Origin: Methanohalophilus levihalophilus
GTDB taxonomy: Archaea; Halobacteriota; Methanosarcinia; Methanosarcinales; Methanosarcinaceae
Length of the DNA stretch: 64,000 nucleotides
Assembly (NCBI RefSeq): GCF_017874375.1
Contig: NZ_JAGGLK010000001.1
Coordinates: 310,001 to 374,000 of the forward strand
Direction: 5' to 3'
Position numbers and translations under genes: made by a program. Shown in pieces: positions 34,479 to 42,934 of the stretch. The stretch's first letter is position 1; the number at the start of each line of letters is the position of its first letter. A model generated the notes under the pieces. The model worked only from the letters and a program-made list of their open reading frames with translations. It made no database searches and was not told the DNA's origin.

Positions 34479-35827
34479 GTTCCAATTTCAGGATGATGAT
34501 GGAAAGGTATCTTCAGCTCATCCGGCTACGCTACGATGTTCGCAGGGGATATTTCACTGCTGCTTTACCTTTGGTAATTGCACTCCTGATTCTCTTCTCC
34601 GCAGTAATGACCGGTCATACTTTTCCGTCCCAGCAACTGGACTCCTCTTTCTCTGGGGGATCACTGTCCGAAGAAGATGCAAAGAAGGCTGCCTATCAAG
34701 CTTTAGTCGCACAGATGGAAGCTGAGGAAGCAGGCATTGATCCGGCTACTCTTGAAGAAAGACCCGCTGAAGAGGGGGAGGAGACAGCCCGGGATAATCT
34801 GGATCATATATTGGTTTATGCGTTGTTAATTGGGATTATTCCTTATTCAATAGATTCTTTTTTCCAGAAAAAAAACCAAATGAAAAAGGAGGTTGCTTTC
34901 AGTGAATTTCTCTTCAAGATGTCCGAGCTTATGCGTGGGGGCATTGATCCGGTCAAAGCCGTAATAGATCTGGCAAAAACCGATCTTGGTTCCATGAATA
35001 GCCCCATCAAATCCGCAGCTTCAAAAATGGTTCTTGGATATTCATTTTCCGACGCTATGGGCGGCGTCGCTGAAGAAATGAACAGCAATCTGATATCCAA
35101 ATACATTAATGTCGTAGTGCAGGCCGCTTATACCGGGGGAAATGTTGCAGACCTTCTGCAGCGCACATCAGAGGATATGCGTGCTGTAATTGCCATTGAA
35201 AGAGAAAAGGAATCAAATCTTAAACAATACGTTATTATTTTCTATCTGGCTCAGGGTATAGTCATCATGCTTTCCTATCTTCTCTCCACTTCCCTTTTGC
35301 CTATGATTCAGGGGGTGGGTGCCCAGATGCTGGGAGGCGTTGGTCTTAGCGACATAAACTTCCAGTATGGTTTTTTCCACATGATTCTATTAAATGGCCT
35401 GTTTGGCGGGCTTATCATCGGGCAAATTTCAGAAGGGGAATTAAAACATGGCTTAAAGCATTCCGCCATTTTAATTATCGGAAGCTATATCGCTTGTACA
35501 ATCCTCATTCTTCCGACACTGGATGCAGCCTCTCTTTACTCCGTAGACCTTGTTTCCGGTGACGGACAGTCGGGATTTGGCGGTCTTACATTAACTGAAC
35601 CCCTGGTTTTCCAGGTAGTTGACAAGGATGGAAATCCCGTTCCTGATACCTTTGTATATTTGAGTATTGCTCCATCGGGTATGGTCTCAGGAGTTTTGGA
35701 AACAGACGATGGGGGTAATGTTTCAGTGTCTCCGGTTTTGGGTGATTCAATCGGGGCTTATACTATTACGGCACAGATAGGTGACTCCACAGCGGTAGCT
35801 ATGGCTTCGGTAATTGATGGAAGTTAA
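34475..35827 (+). CDS. TadC/GspF-like platform protein with C-terminal Ig-like domain, second copy
   Basis: A 450-residue protein. A GspF-type domain (EFLFKMSELMRGGIDPVKAV, AAYTGGNVADLLQRTSEDM) is embedded in several membrane helices. An acidic insert lies at about residues 60-105 (EEDAKKAAYQALVAQMEAEEA). The last 85 residues form an Ig-like strand-rich domain (PLVFQVVDKDGNPVPDTFVYL, ending AVAMASV) after the final helix, so it would face outside. ATG 34475 overlaps the previous stop; an earlier in-frame start at 34448 is unlikely. Paired GspF proteins are usual in archaeal pilus loci, but the external Ig-like domain is not. Confidence 0.85.
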   Translation: MSSNFRMMMERYLQLIRLRYDVRRGYFTAALPLVIALLILFSAVMTGHTFPSQQLDSSFSGGSLSEEDAKKAAYQALVAQMEAEEAGIDPATLEERPAEEGEETARDNLDHILVYALLIGIIPYSIDSFFQKKNQMKKEVAFSEFLFKMSELMRGGIDPVKAVIDLAKTDLGSMNSPIKSAASKMVLGYSFSDAMGGVAEEMNSNLISKYINVVVQAAYTGGNVADLLQRTSEDMRAVIAIEREKESNLKQYVIIFYLAQGIVIMLSYLLSTSLLPMIQGVGAQMLGGVGLSDINFQYGFFHMILLNGLFGGLIIGQISEGELKHGLKHSAILIIGSYIACTILILPTLDAASLYSVDLVSGDGQSGFGGLTLTEPLVFQVVDKDGNPVPDTFVYLSIAPSGMVSGVLETDDGGNVSVSPVLGDSIGAYTITAQIGDSTAVAMASVIDGS

Positions 35828-35839
35828 AAATAACTGCAG

Positions 35840-36526
35840 TTATCCCACACGTTCCCTTACATCAATGATTATTCCTTCCTGACTGACCTTGAAGGGAATA
35901 ATCTTTTCCAGGGGAAGGTTGTTTTTCATTTTTGGAATATTTAGGTAACGTCCTACTTTGTTTCCTGTATGGCTTGTCTTGAACTGGATAATGCCGTCTG
36001 CCATAGCCCTTATGATGTTCTCACTGTGCGGGTCAAGCACTCCGGAATCCAGTGTAAGCAGAAAAATCATATCGTTTTTACGGCTTATTTTTGTCAGCGA
36101 TTCCATTGTTTTCACAAGGGTTTCAAAACTTTCCCCGAGGAATATGAATGAGAATGTATCAAAAATACAAATGTCAATTTGATTAATATCCAGGGAACTG
36201 TCGATTGTGTGATATTTTTTGTTTACCTGTGCATCCGGGCCAAAAGTTTCGAGCATGGCAACATGATCCCTGAAATTTCCCAGGATGGTGAATTTGCTTT
36301 CGTCCGGAGTTATATCAAAAAAGCTCATTTCTTCGTAGACTTCCTTTTTTGAACGGGTTGTAGAAAGGTAGAGTATTTGCTTATCTTCCCTTTGCATATC
36401 TTCGGCATTTTTTTGTACAAACAAGCTTTTAACGGTCCCAAGATCTTCTTCTATGAGTATTACTGAACTTGAGGGAAGCTTTTTGATCCCTATTCCTGCA
36501 AGTACCATCAAGGGTATGTATTGCAA
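35840..36526 (-). CDS. Degenerate KaiC/FlaH-like RecA-fold protein
   Basis: A 228-residue protein with a RecA/KaiC-like layout: a P-loop-like strand-loop (VILIEEDLGTVKSLF), a Walker B-like strand (IDICIFDTFSFIF) and later core strands (KNDMIFLLTLDSG). The P-loop departs from GxxxxGK[ST]: Glu stands for the first Gly and Val precedes the Lys. ATP hydrolysis is therefore doubtful. FlaH/ArlH, a KaiC relative, regulates the archaellum ATPase, so a regulatory role beside the pilus genes is a reasonable inference. The start is TTG 36526, with an ATG at 36508 as alternative. It is convergent with the pilus operon and divergent from the pilin-like gene. Confidence 0.7.
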   Translation of the reverse strand: MQYIPLMVLAGIGIKKLPSSSVILIEEDLGTVKSLFVQKNAEDMQREDKQILYLSTTRSKKEVYEEMSFFDITPDESKFTILGNFRDHVAMLETFGPDAQVNKKYHTIDSSLDINQIDICIFDTFSFIFLGESFETLVKTMESLTKISRKNDMIFLLTLDSGVLDPHSENIIRAMADGIIQFKTSHTGNKVGRYLNIPKMKNNLPLEKIIPFKVSQEGIIIDVRERVG

Positions 36527-36626
36527 CTTTGTTTTAATACTTTGGCGATATAGACTATAGATTTTACATGTGTATATATATTATCCATCCAAAAGCTATA
36601 TATGATGACTATTGGATTTTGTACAT
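36527..36626. promoter_or_regulatory. Bidirectional promoter, KaiC-like / pilin-like genes
   Basis: CTATATATG (36596-36604) centres 27 bases before ATG 36627, giving a leaderless transcript for the pilin-like gene. TGTATATATATTA (36571-36583) can serve the minus-strand gene starting at 36526. Confidence 0.55.
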
Positions 36627-37757
36627 ATGCCTTCAAAGGAGATGCTGTCCTTTCTAAGGGATGAAAAAGGAATATCCGTTGTTTTCGGAACTCTTTTGCT
36701 GATTCTCATTACCATAACTGCTGCGGCAAGCCTTGCACTTTTTGTCTCTGAAACCCAGAAATCAATGATGGAAAGGGAGGAGCACATCTCTGCTGTTGAA
36801 AATGAGGAGTTGCGTATCCTGAAACTGCAACCTTCTGGCAACAGTTCTCATTGGAGTACTTTGAACATCACTTTGTTAAACCTTAATACTGCTGATTCCA
36901 GAATAGCTTCAATAGCACTAAACAACAATTTTGTTTTTAATTATTTGTTGTTGACTTCCACAGGAGATGTGGAGTATAACTCGAAATATCCGGATTATCC
37001 TGTAATATACAATTCCAAAGTAAGGCCCAGAATTAAGGCGACAAGCAGTCTGACCCTGTCCGTTCCCTTTGAATATATCGTTGTTAATACAACTGAATCT
37101 TTTTCTCTTGGTAGCTGGAGCAATATGACTGAAAATTTCACTTTCAAGCTTCAGAATCATCCGGTACTTGCAAATTATCCGGTAGATTGCAACATCGAAG
37201 TTTATAACGTTTCAAACAACAACAGCCTTGTTTTGGAAACCGGTAACTTTTCGATCGATGTTGAGGGTGACGATCCTCTAATGACTATCCTTGCAGGAGG
37301 CCGCATGAGTAACAGTTCATCCTATAGGGTGGATTATTCTTCCACTTTCGTAACTTTCAATTCACTTTCATCGATTTCACGCAATGAGCCACTTCAGGTC
37401 GAAGTTATAACCTCCCTTATAAACATTTTTGGAGATACGTATACTCCTCCGGTGCCTCTTGCGAGTGTGAATTACGAAACGGAGCGATGGATGGTTAATG
37501 GAACTCCCTACTATCAGGACGTTCTGGTTCTTGATGCTTCACAATCATTTGATGACGATGGTAGTATTGTTTCCTATCGCTGGGCTGCCTGGACAAATTC
37601 AACTCTCGTATATTCCTACAATCTGACAGGAAAAGTTGCCCGAGCTTCTTTGATAAATCCTTATGATTCCAATGTGACAATTGATCTTGAAGTGGTTGAT
37701 GATATGGGTATGGTTTCACGATTAAGTGAGAGGGGTGGGATAATACAACTTTCCTGA
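36627..37757 (+). CDS. Pilin-like surface protein with class III signal
   Basis: A 376-residue protein. Its N-terminus (LRDEKGISVVFGTLLLILI) is a pilin leader with cleavage expected after Gly15, matching the G-I-S site in PstS. The mature part is large, beta-rich and carries many N-glycosylation sequons (NSS, NIT, NTT, NMT, NFT), ending with a PKD-like domain (LVLDASQSFDDDGSIVSYRWAA). I choose ATG 36627 because a TATA box lies 27 bases upstream. It is probably a minor pilin or a pilus-anchored adhesin for the adjacent machinery. No usual small major pilin is seen nearby. Confidence 0.78.
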   Translation: MPSKEMLSFLRDEKGISVVFGTLLLILITITAAASLALFVSETQKSMMEREEHISAVENEELRILKLQPSGNSSHWSTLNITLLNLNTADSRIASIALNNNFVFNYLLLTSTGDVEYNSKYPDYPVIYNSKVRPRIKATSSLTLSVPFEYIVVNTTESFSLGSWSNMTENFTFKLQNHPVLANYPVDCNIEVYNVSNNNSLVLETGNFSIDVEGDDPLMTILAGGRMSNSSSYRVDYSSTFVTFNSLSSISRNEPLQVEVITSLINIFGDTYTPPVPLASVNYETERWMVNGTPYYQDVLVLDASQSFDDDGSIVSYRWAAWTNSTLVYSYNLTGKVARASLINPYDSNVTIDLEVVDDMGMVSRLSERGGIIQLS

Positions 37758-37807
37758 AACGTAAGCTGGAATTCATGCTGGATATTTTTGGATTGGATCT
37801 GATATTA

Positions 37808-38797
37808 ATGGCAGAAAAAAGAAAAATTCAATTGACAGGTGGTTCAACATACATTGTTTCCCTTCCAATAAAATGGGTTCGCAATACTGGAATGTCTGTG
37901 GGGGATACTGTTAACCTTATTCCTCAGTCAGATAATTCTCTTTTGATATCTTCCGATTTACTCTCTGAAGAAAAACAATTCAAAGCTTCGATCGAAGTTC
38001 CTGAAAACTCCGATCCTGAAGACACTTTTAGAATTTTGGTTTCATATTATCTTGTCGGATTTGATCTTATTACTCTTCAATCAAACAAAGGATTTTCAGC
38101 TTCCGAAAGAAAATTTATTAAGGATGCTTCCAGAAAACGCTTGATAGGATTGGAAGTTGTTGAAGAAAACAAGCATGATCTCGTTTTGCAAAGCCTTTTG
38201 AATTATCGGGATCTGTCACTCCATAAAGCTATTGGAAGTATGGAAGGCTTGTTGACTTCAATGCTTGAGGATGTGATGGAAGCTCTAAAAACCGGTGACT
38301 TTGAAATTGCAAAAGATGTCCTGCAGAGGGATAACGAAGTGGATCGTTTTTACCTCTTAACTGTAAGGCAAATTAAAGGTGCAATTGAAGATCGAAACCT
38401 TTCTGAAAAACTCGGAATTTCAAGACCCCGGGAGTGCCTTGGATATCGTTTGGTAGTAAAGAATCTGGAGCGCATAGGTGATCACATGGTTCGTATCACA
38501 AACAAAGCTCTTGAACTTGATGAACCGCTTCCAAAAGATCATTTTATTTTTTCACTATCAAATGATGTATCTCATGTTTTTAAGTCCTCGATGACTTCGC
38601 TAGAGTTGGTAGACACTAAGAGGGCTAACGCAACTATCAAAATGTCTCAGAAAATTTCCAACAGGATACTTTCTGAAAAAAAAGAAATTGAGCCCCGTAT
38701 TGCTTCAATATCCGAAAGCCTTAGGCGTATTGCGGAGTATAGTGCCGATATAGCTGAAATATCAATAAATATGGGTACGAAAGAGCTTCATTCCTGA
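37808..38797 (+). CDS. AbrB-PhoU phosphate regulator, copy 2
   Basis: A 329-residue paralogue of the protein at 24621-25589. It has an AbrB-like N-terminus (KRKIQLTGGSTYIVSLPIKW) and a PhoU domain with LERIGDHMVRITNK. I set the start at ATG 37808 (MAEKRKIQ) by comparison with copy 1; ATG 37775 would add 11 hydrophobic residues. It lies 50 bases after the pilin-like gene and converges, with 1 base between, on a membrane-protein gene of the same family that follows copy 1. Likely a DNA-binding regulator of phosphate genes. Confidence 0.88.
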   Translation: MAEKRKIQLTGGSTYIVSLPIKWVRNTGMSVGDTVNLIPQSDNSLLISSDLLSEEKQFKASIEVPENSDPEDTFRILVSYYLVGFDLITLQSNKGFSASERKFIKDASRKRLIGLEVVEENKHDLVLQSLLNYRDLSLHKAIGSMEGLLTSMLEDVMEALKTGDFEIAKDVLQRDNEVDRFYLLTVRQIKGAIEDRNLSEKLGISRPRECLGYRLVVKNLERIGDHMVRITNKALELDEPLPKDHFIFSLSNDVSHVFKSSMTSLELVDTKRANATIKMSQKISNRILSEKKEIEPRIASISESLRRIAEYSADIAEISINMGTKELHS

Positions 38798-38798
38798 T

Positions 38799-39200
38799 TT
38801 ACATCATCGCAAGAGTGACTAGATCTGTGAGACTTATTCTTGCAACTACTACCATCATGTTGTTGACTACAAGGAATGCTCCTGCAAATGTAATTGCATT
38901 TTTTGAGTAGTTCCAGATTGTATCTCTTTCCTTCATATCCGAATCTCTTAGCTGGCGATATGTCCAATAAGCAAATAATATGAAAATCATTTTGAATATG
39001 AACAGGATGCCAATCCCAAAGTGCTCCATGGCAAGTGCAAGGAATCCATTTTGTTCAAATCCGTAGTTTAATGCCCAATATGTACTTAGAAAATCTCCAA
39101 GGACATAAAACAGGATCATGTAACGTATTTCATAAAGGAAAGCGCGTGCTTCTTTCCAATCTTCTTCATACCTATTTTCTATTGATATATATCCTGTCAT
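38799..39200 (-). CDS. Multi-spanning membrane protein (PhoU-linked family), copy A
   Basis: A 133-residue protein with a cytoplasmic charged start (ENRYEEDWKEARAFLYEIRY) and about four membrane helices. Landmarks are LGDFLSTYWALNYGFEQN, YRQLRDSD and FAGAFLVVNN. About three quarters of its residues match copy B at 40805-41206, and it shares the overall pattern with the protein at 25543-25983. AGAGG just upstream is a fair ribosome site. Function unknown; the repeated pairing with AbrB-PhoU suggests a membrane partner in phosphate signalling. Confidence 0.75.
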   Translation of the reverse strand: MTGYISIENRYEEDWKEARAFLYEIRYMILFYVLGDFLSTYWALNYGFEQNGFLALAMEHFGIGILFIFKMIFILFAYWTYRQLRDSDMKERDTIWNYSKNAITFAGAFLVVNNMMVVVARISLTDLVTLAMM

Positions 39201-39516
39201 TAGGGTTCCTCTTTAAACTTCCATTCCACTATCTCAGATATTTTTGGACATGGTTATGACTATTGTGTACACAAAAACAAAATTCATGTACATGCACAAA
39301 AGTAACTATTGCAAAAATGTGTTGAAGCAAAGTGGAGGGTCATTATTTTAGAAAAAAATTAAAAAGTAAATGGCATTAAAATCCAATCGTTTCACTTTTT
39401 ATTTACCGTTATAAGAGAGTAAAGCCTATATTGTAACTCGATCTTTCTGCACAAGATTATGCCAAGAAAAAGATGGGTGATCATTTTCACAAAAATGGTA
39501 CCTTAAAGAGGATTGC
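39201..39516. other. 316-base intergenic region between diverging genes
   Basis: A/T-rich with no credible gene. GTTATAAGAG around 39409 is a weak TATA candidate for the TPR gene. GAGG at about 39508 is its ribosome site. I see no repeats, RNA gene or operator. Confidence 0.4.
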
Positions 39517-39900
39517 ATGTCGCTTCTAAAAGGAACAAAAACTGCTTCAGAATGGATTAGAGAAGGTAAGTCCTGTAATGATCATGCTGAGGCTCTCCGA
39601 TGCTTTTGTCAGGCCCTTAATCTTGAACCTCAAAATAGAAATGCAATTTTCAACAAAGGTGTCGCCTGTCTGAATCTGGGTCGGTGCAATGAGGCGCTAA
39701 AATGCTTTGAATTCCTATCGGAGCAGGATCCTGAGAATGTCACCCTTCTTGAAATGAAGGGTCGTGCATATCAGGAAATGCATGGTTATCGCAAGGCTGT
39801 AATGGTGTTTTCCGAAGCTCTTGAAATCGTGGGTGCAAAGGCAGATGAAGATATCGATTTGAAACGTAAACTTAAACGACTCATTAATCGCTCTGTTTAG
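39517..39900 (+). CDS. Tetratricopeptide repeat protein
   Basis: A 127-residue protein with about three TPR units (ALRCFCQALNLEPQNRNAIFN, NEALKCFEFLSEQDPENVTLL, KAVMVFSEALEIV). These helical repeats mediate protein contacts. There is no signal peptide or other domain, so it is probably a cytoplasmic adaptor. GAGG lies 5 bases before the ATG. Partners cannot be inferred; the neighbours are a DUF169 gene and membrane-protein genes. Confidence 0.85.
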   Translation: MSLLKGTKTASEWIREGKSCNDHAEALRCFCQALNLEPQNRNAIFNKGVACLNLGRCNEALKCFEFLSEQDPENVTLLEMKGRAYQEMHGYRKAVMVFSEALEIVGAKADEDIDLKRKLKRLINRSV

Positions 39901-40023
39901 TGCAATAACAGAATAAGTGGATATTAACAGCGTTTTATCGATGTGCAAGGCTTATATAATAGGCGGTTATGTATGTGAAATACACAACTGTTAACAACTA
40001 TGAACATAGTGAGGAATATCCTG

Positions 40024-40707
40024 ATGGAACTGGAACAAATTAACAATATTGGTACTGATCTTATTCGTTTGCTGAAACTGAAAACTTCCCCTATAGCCGT
40101 TGCACTTGTGTCTGATGAGTCCGAGATTCCAGACGATATTGAGAGAATAAATGGTCCTTTGAGGCATTGCCAGATGGTGGACAAAGTTCGCAAGGAAGGA
40201 AAACAGTTCTATTCTCTTGTAGATGACCAGCAGTGTAAAGGCGGTGCTGCTGTCATGGGAATGCAGGAAATGCCTGCAAAACTTGCAAGCGGTGAAACTT
40301 ACTATGGATTGGGTCGCTTTGAGAATCTGGAATCAGCAAAACACACCATGGAGCAGGTTCCCACACTGCCTGCCGGAAGCACTAAAGGTGTGATTTACGG
40401 CCCTCTTGATAAAATCACTTTCAAACCCGATGTTGTTCTAATCATTGACACTCCAAAGAAAGCAATGCAGCTTTCACAGGCACTTATTCATCACTCGGGA
40501 GGCCGCGTAAATGCAAGTTTTGCGGGTATTCAGAGTGTTTGTGCCGATGGCGTTGTATTTCCGCATAAGGAACAGATTGTGAGCGCAACACTAGGCTGCG
40601 GTGGCAGTCGAAAGTTTGCCAACATTGGTGAAGATGAAATGATTCTCGGCATTCCTGCAGATAAGCTGCCCGAACTTGCAGAAGCCGCAGAAAAGATGTT
40701 TGGCTAA
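40024..40707 (+). CDS. DUF169 family protein
   Basis: A 227-residue protein typical of DUF169: LKTSPIAVAL near the start, CKGGAAVMGM, YYGLGRFENLESAKHTMEQVP, VIYGPLDKITFKPDVVLI and CADGVVFPHKEQIVSATLGCGGSRKFA. The conserved cysteines suggest metal or cofactor binding, but no function is established. ATG 40024 is preferred to 40000 because GTGAGGA lies 8 bases upstream. A hairpin follows the stop. Confidence 0.85.
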   Translation: MELEQINNIGTDLIRLLKLKTSPIAVALVSDESEIPDDIERINGPLRHCQMVDKVRKEGKQFYSLVDDQQCKGGAAVMGMQEMPAKLASGETYYGLGRFENLESAKHTMEQVPTLPAGSTKGVIYGPLDKITFKPDVVLIIDTPKKAMQLSQALIHHSGGRVNASFAGIQSVCADGVVFPHKEQIVSATLGCGGSRKFANIGEDEMILGIPADKLPELAEAAEKMFG

Positions 40708-40721
40708 CTTCTATTTTTAGG

Positions 40722-40743
40722 GTTGGGCTGGAATTGGCCCAAC
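40722..40743 (+). terminator. Hairpin after the DUF169 gene
   Basis: GTTGGGC (40722-40728) pairs perfectly with GCCCAAC (40737-40743) around an 8-base loop, and T-rich sequence follows (TTGTTTGATTTTGTT). It stands 14 bases after the stop codon and probably ends the transcript or stabilises its 3' end. Confidence 0.6.
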
Positions 40744-40804
40744 ATCTAGTATTGTTTGATTTTGTTGAAAAATCAAAAAAATAGTGTGAGAGAGCTCTAT
40801 TTTC

Positions 40805-41206
40805 TTACATAATTGCAAGAGTGAGAAGATCTGTAAAGCTGATCCGTGCAACTACTACTAGCATGTTGTTGATTACCAGAAATGCTCCTGCAAATGTAAT
40901 TACATTTTTTGAGTAGTTCCACATTTTCTCCCTTGTTTTCATCTTTGAATATTTTAACTGACGATATGTCCAGTAAGCAAACACAATGAAAAAGACTTTA
41001 AATAAGAGGAAGATTCCAATTCCAAAGTGTTCCATAGCAAGTGCTAGAAACTTATTTTGTTCAAAACTATATTGCAACGCCCAGCATGTGCTCAGGAAGT
41101 CTCCAAGAACGTAAAACAGGATCATATAACGAATTTCCTTTAGGAAATCCCGTGCTTCTTTCCAGTCTTCTTCATACCTGTTATTTATTGATATGCATTC
41201 TGTCAT
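40805..41206 (-). CDS. Multi-spanning membrane protein (PhoU-linked family), copy B
   Basis: A 133-residue paralogue of copy A, equal in length and alignable without gaps at roughly 75% identity. The shared core includes RYMILFYVLGDFLST and FLALAMEHFGIGI. It has about four membrane helices and a charged cytoplasmic start. Unlike copy A it has no AbrB-PhoU neighbour. A TATA element (AAATATAAGTA, minus strand near 41350-41362) sits about 150 bases upstream, giving a long leader. A recent tandem duplication with intervening genes is likely. Confidence 0.75.
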   Translation of the reverse strand: MTECISINNRYEEDWKEARDFLKEIRYMILFYVLGDFLSTCWALQYSFEQNKFLALAMEHFGIGIFLLFKVFFIVFAYWTYRQLKYSKMKTREKMWNYSKNVITFAGAFLVINNMLVVVARISFTDLLTLAIM

Positions 41207-41610
41207 TGAATGGCCTCTCTCAACGTTCCGTCTTGGTTAGAGATCATTTCCGGGAATGGCTCTTCTGTATTCATTAGGCACTTCCATACTCACAAAACCT
41301 GTCGGATTGGGGTGAAATGTGTGTTTTGCAAAAATATGTGGGTATATGATACTTATATTTCCAAGGTCCATTGGTCCGAACTGTACGTCGCTTGACAATG
41401 CTTTTTGAAAAAACGTCAAGAAAAGGGAAACAAAACATTTTAGGATTGATTTTGCAAAAGTTTGGTTGCAGAAACCGATCATTCGCAAGATAACTATAGT
41501 TCACCAGAAACCAAAATATGATTTCAGGAAAAGCCGCAAAACCCTGTGAATCCGCAGAAAAAAGTCTGGTTATATTTCATTTTTAGAGTTGGGTTAAGTT
41601 TAATAAACAA
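41207..41610. other. 404-base intergenic region
   Basis: Contains the minus-strand promoter of copy B: AAATATAAGTA near 41350-41362, preceded on that strand by a direct repeat GGACC-AAT-GGACC that could bind an activator. The part next to the pncB stop is A/T-rich and without features. Short reading frames here lack ribosome sites and protein-like composition. Confidence 0.4.
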
Positions 41611-42807
41611 TTATTCTTCATCCAGCCCTTTCACGCCAAAAATATAATTTGCTACCCTGAGGGCATCCCTATCTCCTGTGGCCTTTTCCCCGGAGTCACT
41701 TAATTTTACAACTGGTATATCATTGACCTTGTGCAATTTGATTACAATATTAAGCGGAGGCTCTTCTCTGAAAAATTCCGGATTATTCGTCAGGCTTGTT
41801 CCGATTCCAAAACTGCACTTTATGCGTTCATCACAGTATTTTTTGATCTTGATTGCCTTATCTGCATCAAGGGAATCGCTGAATACGACAACTTTTTGCG
41901 TTGGATCGATGCCTAAGCTTTTGTAGTGTTCAATTGCCCTGTCCACAAATTCAAGCGGCTTTCCGCTGTCATGCCTGACCCCATCATAGATACGTGCAAG
42001 CTTTCCATCAAAATTATTGAAAAAAGCATCTGATCCAAATGTATCGGTAAGCGCAATTCCCAGATTCCCTTTGTAAACTTTCACCCAGTTTTCAAACGCG
42101 AATTTATTAGCGTTTCGGAGTCCGACCAGTGCGGAATTTCCCATTATCCATTCATGGCCGATTGTTCCTATTGGTTTAAGATTGTATTTTTGTGCTAAAT
42201 GCACATTACTGGTCCCGGAACAGATGGAAAAACCCTTGAGAACATCTATAACGTTGTCCTGCAGTTCAAAGCTTCTCCTACGACGAGTTCCGAATTCACT
42301 CAAGATACAATTTGAGAGTTTGAGTTTATTCCCCATATCTTCGATCAGATTTCGGTAAGCATGAGTAATAGTGGATATAGAATGTTCTGATTTCCAATCT
42401 GTCTCAATCATATCAAAATAAAGTTCGGAAATGGTAGACATCAATACAATTTCCCACAGGATTGTGCTGTGCCAGGGTCCTTTGATCTGGATGTTGATAC
42501 CATTTGATTCATTCAGCGATATTGAGACTTCTTCAGGCCTGAAACGGAAATTTTTCAGGTATTCAAGGTAGGTAGCGGTAAAATAGGGGCAGTTTTCTGA
42601 AAGCCATTTGTGCTCTTCTTCCGTGAGTTGAAGTTCTGTAATTTCAGTATTGATGATGTTATTGAGTTCGTACACAAATTCATTCGTGAATTTCTGGTCT
42701 CCGCGATTGATGAAGCGATATTCGGCTGTCACTGTGGGAAACAGCTCAAGCACGGCCATTTGCATGGTGAATTTGTATAGATCGTTGTCGAGGATGGAGT
42801 GGATCAC
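41611..42807 (-). CDS. pncB: Nicotinate phosphoribosyltransferase
   Basis: A 398-residue enzyme that makes nicotinate mononucleotide from nicotinate and PRPP for NAD salvage. It has the bacterial-type pattern: start [24 protein letters not shown], the phosphorylated-His region [10 protein letters not shown], the [12 protein letters not shown] and VRHDSGKP segments and a phosphate-binding region GIGTSLTN. Length and motifs are complete. It stands alone between regions without operon partners. Confidence 0.93.
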   Translation of the reverse strand: MIHSILDNDLYKFTMQMAVLELFPTVTAEYRFINRGDQKFTNEFVYELNNIINTEITELQLTEEEHKWLSENCPYFTATYLEYLKNFRFRPEEVSISLNESNGINIQIKGPWHSTILWEIVLMSTISELYFDMIETDWKSEHSISTITHAYRNLIEDMGNKLKLSNCILSEFGTRRRRSFELQDNVIDVLKGFSICSGTSNVHLAQKYNLKPIGTIGHEWIMGNSALVGLRNANKFAFENWVKVYKGNLGIALTDTFGSDAFFNNFDGKLARIYDGVRHDSGKPLEFVDRAIEHYKSLGIDPTQKVVVFSDSLDADKAIKIKKYCDERIKCSFGIGTSLTNNPEFFREEPPLNIVIKLHKVNDIPVVKLSDSGEKATGDRDALRVANYIFGVKGLDEE

Positions 42808-42934
42808 AGGTGTTGCCTTCGGTATGAGTTTTATCGGTTTTCAGCGCCTTAGTTGGGGCTTATGGTATTTAATTTGAGTGGAGGGTTTATCGGATTATAT
42901 ATGAAAAGAGAAATTAAAAATGGTAACCGAAATC

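Noticed and set aside
41274-41504. 76-codon minus-strand frame upstream of copy B
   Set aside because: Overlaps the likely promoter, lacks a ribosome site and has no protein-like pattern.
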